Shown piece by piece: positions 4,302 to 6,040 of a stretch of 6,040 bases of DNA. Below the pieces are notes generated by a model. The model was not told where the DNA came from. It saw only the letters and a program-made list of their open reading frames with translations, and did no database searches. The DNA lies in NCBI GenBank assembly GCA_016302405.1, contig JAEDNR010000097.1, forward strand, positions 1 through 6,040. Reading direction: 5' to 3'. The stretch's first letter is position 1, and every line of letters starts with the position of its first letter. The position numbers and the translations under genes were made by a program. Origin of the DNA: Oscillospiraceae bacterium. GTDB taxonomy: Bacteria; Bacillota; Clostridia; Oscillospirales; Oscillospiraceae.

Positions 4302-5663
4302 ATGCTCACCTACAAGCTGGAAAAGAAACCGGGGCTGCCGCTGTACGAGTCATTGTACCGGTGCATCCGGGCGGACATCCTCTCCGGCAGGCTGGCCCCC
4401 GGGGAGAAGCTGCCCTCCAAGCGGGCCCTGGCGGAGAATTTACAGGTGGGCAAGACCACCGTGGAGGCAGCCTTTGCCCAGCTCACCGCCGAGGGCTTCT
4501 TACGGTCCAGGGAAAAGGTAGGCTACTTCGTAGAGGCTCTGCCCCTGCCCCCGGAAAAGCCCCCCATTCCCCAGTCGGTTCCCGCCCCGGCGGAAACCTT
4601 TCTCGCGGACCTTACCTCCGGCGGTGGCTGCCGGTTCCCCTTTACCGCCTGGAGCCGCCTGCAGCGGCAGGTGTTCCTGGACTACGGAGAAAAGCTCCTG
4701 CAGCCCCTGCCCAACCAGGGCATCCCGGAGCTGCGCCGGGCCATCGCCGCCCACCTGGCGGATTTCCGGGGCATGGCGGTGGACCCGGGAAATATTCTCG
4801 TGGGCGCGGGCACGGACTTTCTGTATAATCTGCTGATTCAGCTGCTGGGAAGAGACCTTGTATACGCCGTGGAGGAACCGGGCTACGGCAAAATCCGCAG
4901 GGTCTACGCCGCCGCTGCCGCCCGGTGCGTGGACGCGTCCATGGACAGCCATGGCGTCCGGCCCGATGGACTGGGGGAGGCGGACGTGCTCCACATTTCC
5001 CCGGCCCACCATTTCCCCACAGGCATCGTCACCCCCCTTTCCCGGCGGCAGGCGCTGCTTGCCTGGGCCAGAGCAGGGGGAAAGTGGATCATCGAGGACG
5101 ACTATGATTCGGAATTCCGGTTTAAGAGTCTGAACCTGCCCGCCATGCAGTCGTTGGACCCGGAGCAGGTGATCTACATGAACACCTTTTCCAAGAGCCT
5201 TGCCCCCTCCATCCGTATCAGCTACATGGTGCTTCCCCCAGCGCTCATGAAGCGCTTTCAGGAAACCCTGGGATTTTACAGCTGCACCGTGGCAAGCTTC
5301 GAGCAGTACACCCTGGCCCGGTTTTTAAGCGAGGGGTACTTTGAAAAGCACATCAACCGGATGCGAAAATTCTACCGCCTGCGAAGGGCTAAGCTCACCG
5401 GGATGCTGGCGGGGCTCCCTGGCATAAGGGTTCTGGAGCAGGACGCGGGATTGCATTTTCTCGTGGAGCTGGACACCGCCCTCCCGGATACGGCGCTGGT
5501 GCAGGCGCTGTCCCAGCGGGGCGTCCGGGCGGAGACCCTGAGCAGCTTTTACCACACGAAGCAGGAGGACCTGCACCGGCTGGTGGTGGACTACTCCGGT
5601 CTGGAGGAAAGCGCCTTCCAGAAGGCGGTGGAGGTCCTGTGCCAGCTGGCGGGGAGCAATTGA
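4302..5663 (+). CDS. MocR/PdxR-family transcriptional regulator (GntR helix-turn-helix fused to aminotransferase-like domain)
   Basis: A cytosolic DNA-binding regulator of 453 residues, typical for the MocR subfamily of GntR proteins. Residues about 12-78 form the GntR winged helix (PLYESLYRCIRADILSG, LPSKRALAENLQVGKTTVEAAFAQL, GYFVE). A proline-rich linker (about 80-97) joins it to a fold-type I aminotransferase-like domain (about 100-453) with NQGIPELRRAIAAHL (138-152), EEPGY (191-195), SPAHHFPTG (233-241), EDDYDSEFR (265-273) and the PLP-binding Lys298 in NTFSKSLAPSIRISY. Members usually bind pyridoxal phosphate and sense its level or a related amine. I chose ATG 4302 because AAAAGGAGG lies 6 bases upstream and the protein then starts with the normal helix-turn-helix; in-frame sequence back to 4023 is repeat DNA. 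PdxR proteins control pdxS/pdxT and some MocR members control GABA or taurine genes; none of these targets is in the window, so the regulated gene is unknown and no symbol is given. Confidence 0.93.
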   Translation: MLTYKLEKKPGLPLYESLYRCIRADILSGRLAPGEKLPSKRALAENLQVGKTTVEAAFAQLTAEGFLRSREKVGYFVEALPLPPEKPPIPQSVPAPAETFLADLTSGGGCRFPFTAWSRLQRQVFLDYGEKLLQPLPNQGIPELRRAIAAHLADFRGMAVDPGNILVGAGTDFLYNLLIQLLGRDLVYAVEEPGYGKIRRVYAAAAARCVDASMDSHGVRPDGLGEADVLHISPAHHFPTGIVTPLSRRQALLAWARAGGKWIIEDDYDSEFRFKSLNLPAMQSLDPEQVIYMNTFSKSLAPSIRISYMVLPPALMKRFQETLGFYSCTVASFEQYTLARFLSEGYFEKHINRMRKFYRLRRAKLTGMLAGLPGIRVLEQDAGLHFLVELDTALPDTALVQALSQRGVRAETLSSFYHTKQEDLHRLVVDYSGLEESAFQKAVEVLCQLAGSN

Positions 5664-5721
5664 CAACGGATAGGCGCTCGGCTTTTGTAAGCGGATCGTG
5701 AATTTGGGAATTTGTATGGGA

Positions 5722-5829
5722 AAAGCCTCTCCCCATGGGGGAGGTGTCAGCCCTTTGGGACTGAGGTCGAGGGCCCCCTCAGTCACGGCTAAGCCGTGAC
5801 AGCTCCCCCATAGGGGGAGCCAAGGCATT
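5722..5829. repeat. 108-bp inverted-repeat element downstream of the MocR gene
   Basis: The left part (about 5722-5766) is an imperfect reverse complement of the right part (about 5775-5829); the two meet at a short centre near 5767-5774. The right half contains two perfect hairpins: GTCACGGC/GCCGTGAC (5782-5789, 5793-5800) and GCTCCCCC/GGGGGAGC (5802-5809, 5813-5820). The left half has a C-rich/G-rich hairpin at about 5726-5744. Order and motifs (CCCTCAGTCAC, hairpin, GTGACAGCTCCC) match the right arm 4121-4157 of the 226-bp element, so they belong to one family. No T-run follows, so terminator function is unproven, although its place after the stop codon would allow it. Confidence 0.75.
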
Positions 5830-5848
5830 TCCGGGAATTCGACAACCT

Positions 5849-5884
5849 ACAATTTGTCAGTGTTCTTACGAAAGCCGATAACCT
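5849..5884 (+). repeat. Imperfect dispersed repeat, copy B
   Basis: This is the counterpart of 1382-1418 in the same orientation, sharing the cttacga-ag-cg-taacc core. Part of it (ctacaa, tttgtca) also resembles 41-60 near the window start. Just before it, CCGGGAATTCG (5831-5841) is the exact reverse complement of the word at 1156-1166 that begins the 51-bp repeat. Confidence 0.5.
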
Positions 5885-5937
5885 TATGGACAATTATGGA
5901 ACGTGTACCACGGAACAACTGCATATATCTTACCTGC

Positions 5938-5966
5938 TTTTTTAATCGCCGCGAAGCGGCACCTTA
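5938..5966 (+). repeat. Third copy of the CCGCGAAGCG motif
   Basis: TTTTTTAATCGCCGCGAAGCG then GCACCTTA matches 461-487 and 4233-4257 in order and orientation. Here GCCGC and GCGGC form a perfect 5-bp stem on a GAA triloop. It follows a C-rich/G-rich hairpin (5802-5820) as the other copies do, but with about 70 extra bases between. No TTGTCAATT palindrome or start codon with a ribosome binding site follows before the window ends. Confidence 0.65.
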
Positions 5967-6040
5967 TCTCATAGCTTATATCTGAAAAGGGGCTGTCTCA
6001 CTAAAGAAAAAATGCACAAATAAAAGAACTGTCATTCCGA

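Larger units (their letters stand above)
5664..6040. other. 3' intergenic region without a recognisable gene
   Basis: After the MocR stop codon, which itself lies in a CAATTGACAA word like the leader repeats, the region holds the inverted-repeat element, the dispersed repeat and the third CCGCGAAGCG motif. The final 60 bases include AAAAGGGGCTGTCTCACT (5983-6000) and end in GTCATTCCGA, which looks like the start of another dispersed intergenic repeat cut by the window edge. No coding frame here has a family match or ribosome binding site. Confidence 0.55.

Noticed and set aside
5938..5966. Rho-independent terminator at the GCCGC-GAA-GCGGC hairpin
   Set aside because: The T-run is on the wrong side of the hairpin for the + strand, and on the minus strand the hairpin is followed by A residues.

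Overview
The window looks like chromosomal DNA of a GC-rich gut-type Clostridia member (Oscillospiraceae/Ruminococcaceae-like). This is inferred from three Firmicutes-style genes with strong GGAGG-type ribosome binding sites, GC-rich third codon positions, and AT-richer intergenic spacers crowded with short inverted repeats. No species assignment is attempted.

Layout: positions 1-527 hold no convincing gene but contain a likely sigma-A promoter built from tandem TTGACA heptamers, then hairpin repeats. A thiamine diphosphokinase gene (thiN, 528-1136) follows. A 323-bp spacer (1137-1459) carries three repeat families and leads into a CtpE-like cation-transporting P-type ATPase of 800 residues (1460-3862). 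A 439-bp spacer (3863-4301) holds a second copy of a 51-bp repeat, a roughly 226-bp element with terminal inverted repeats, and a leader module resembling the one in front of thiN. A MocR/PdxR-type regulator (GntR winged helix fused to an aminotransferase-like domain, 4302-5663) follows. The last 377 bp are again repeats and contain no recognisable gene.

All three genes lie on the + strand, but the long repeat-filled spacers argue against a tight operon. ThiN makes thiamine diphosphate and MocR-type regulators bind pyridoxal phosphate, so two of the three genes concern B-vitamin cofactors. Nothing in the sequence ties the ATPase to them, and no pdxS/pdxT target is present.

The coding genes are ordinary families with a few atypical motif residues. 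The most interesting content is intergenic. A composite module recurs in the same order before thiN, before the MocR gene and at the window end: a C-rich/G-rich hairpin, then a CCGCGAAGCG motif, with TTGTCAATT palindromes abutting the start codon in the first two. The hairpin arms differ between copies by paired changes that keep base pairing. No CRISPR array, tRNA, rRNA, known riboswitch, transposase or canonical U-tract terminator was recognised.
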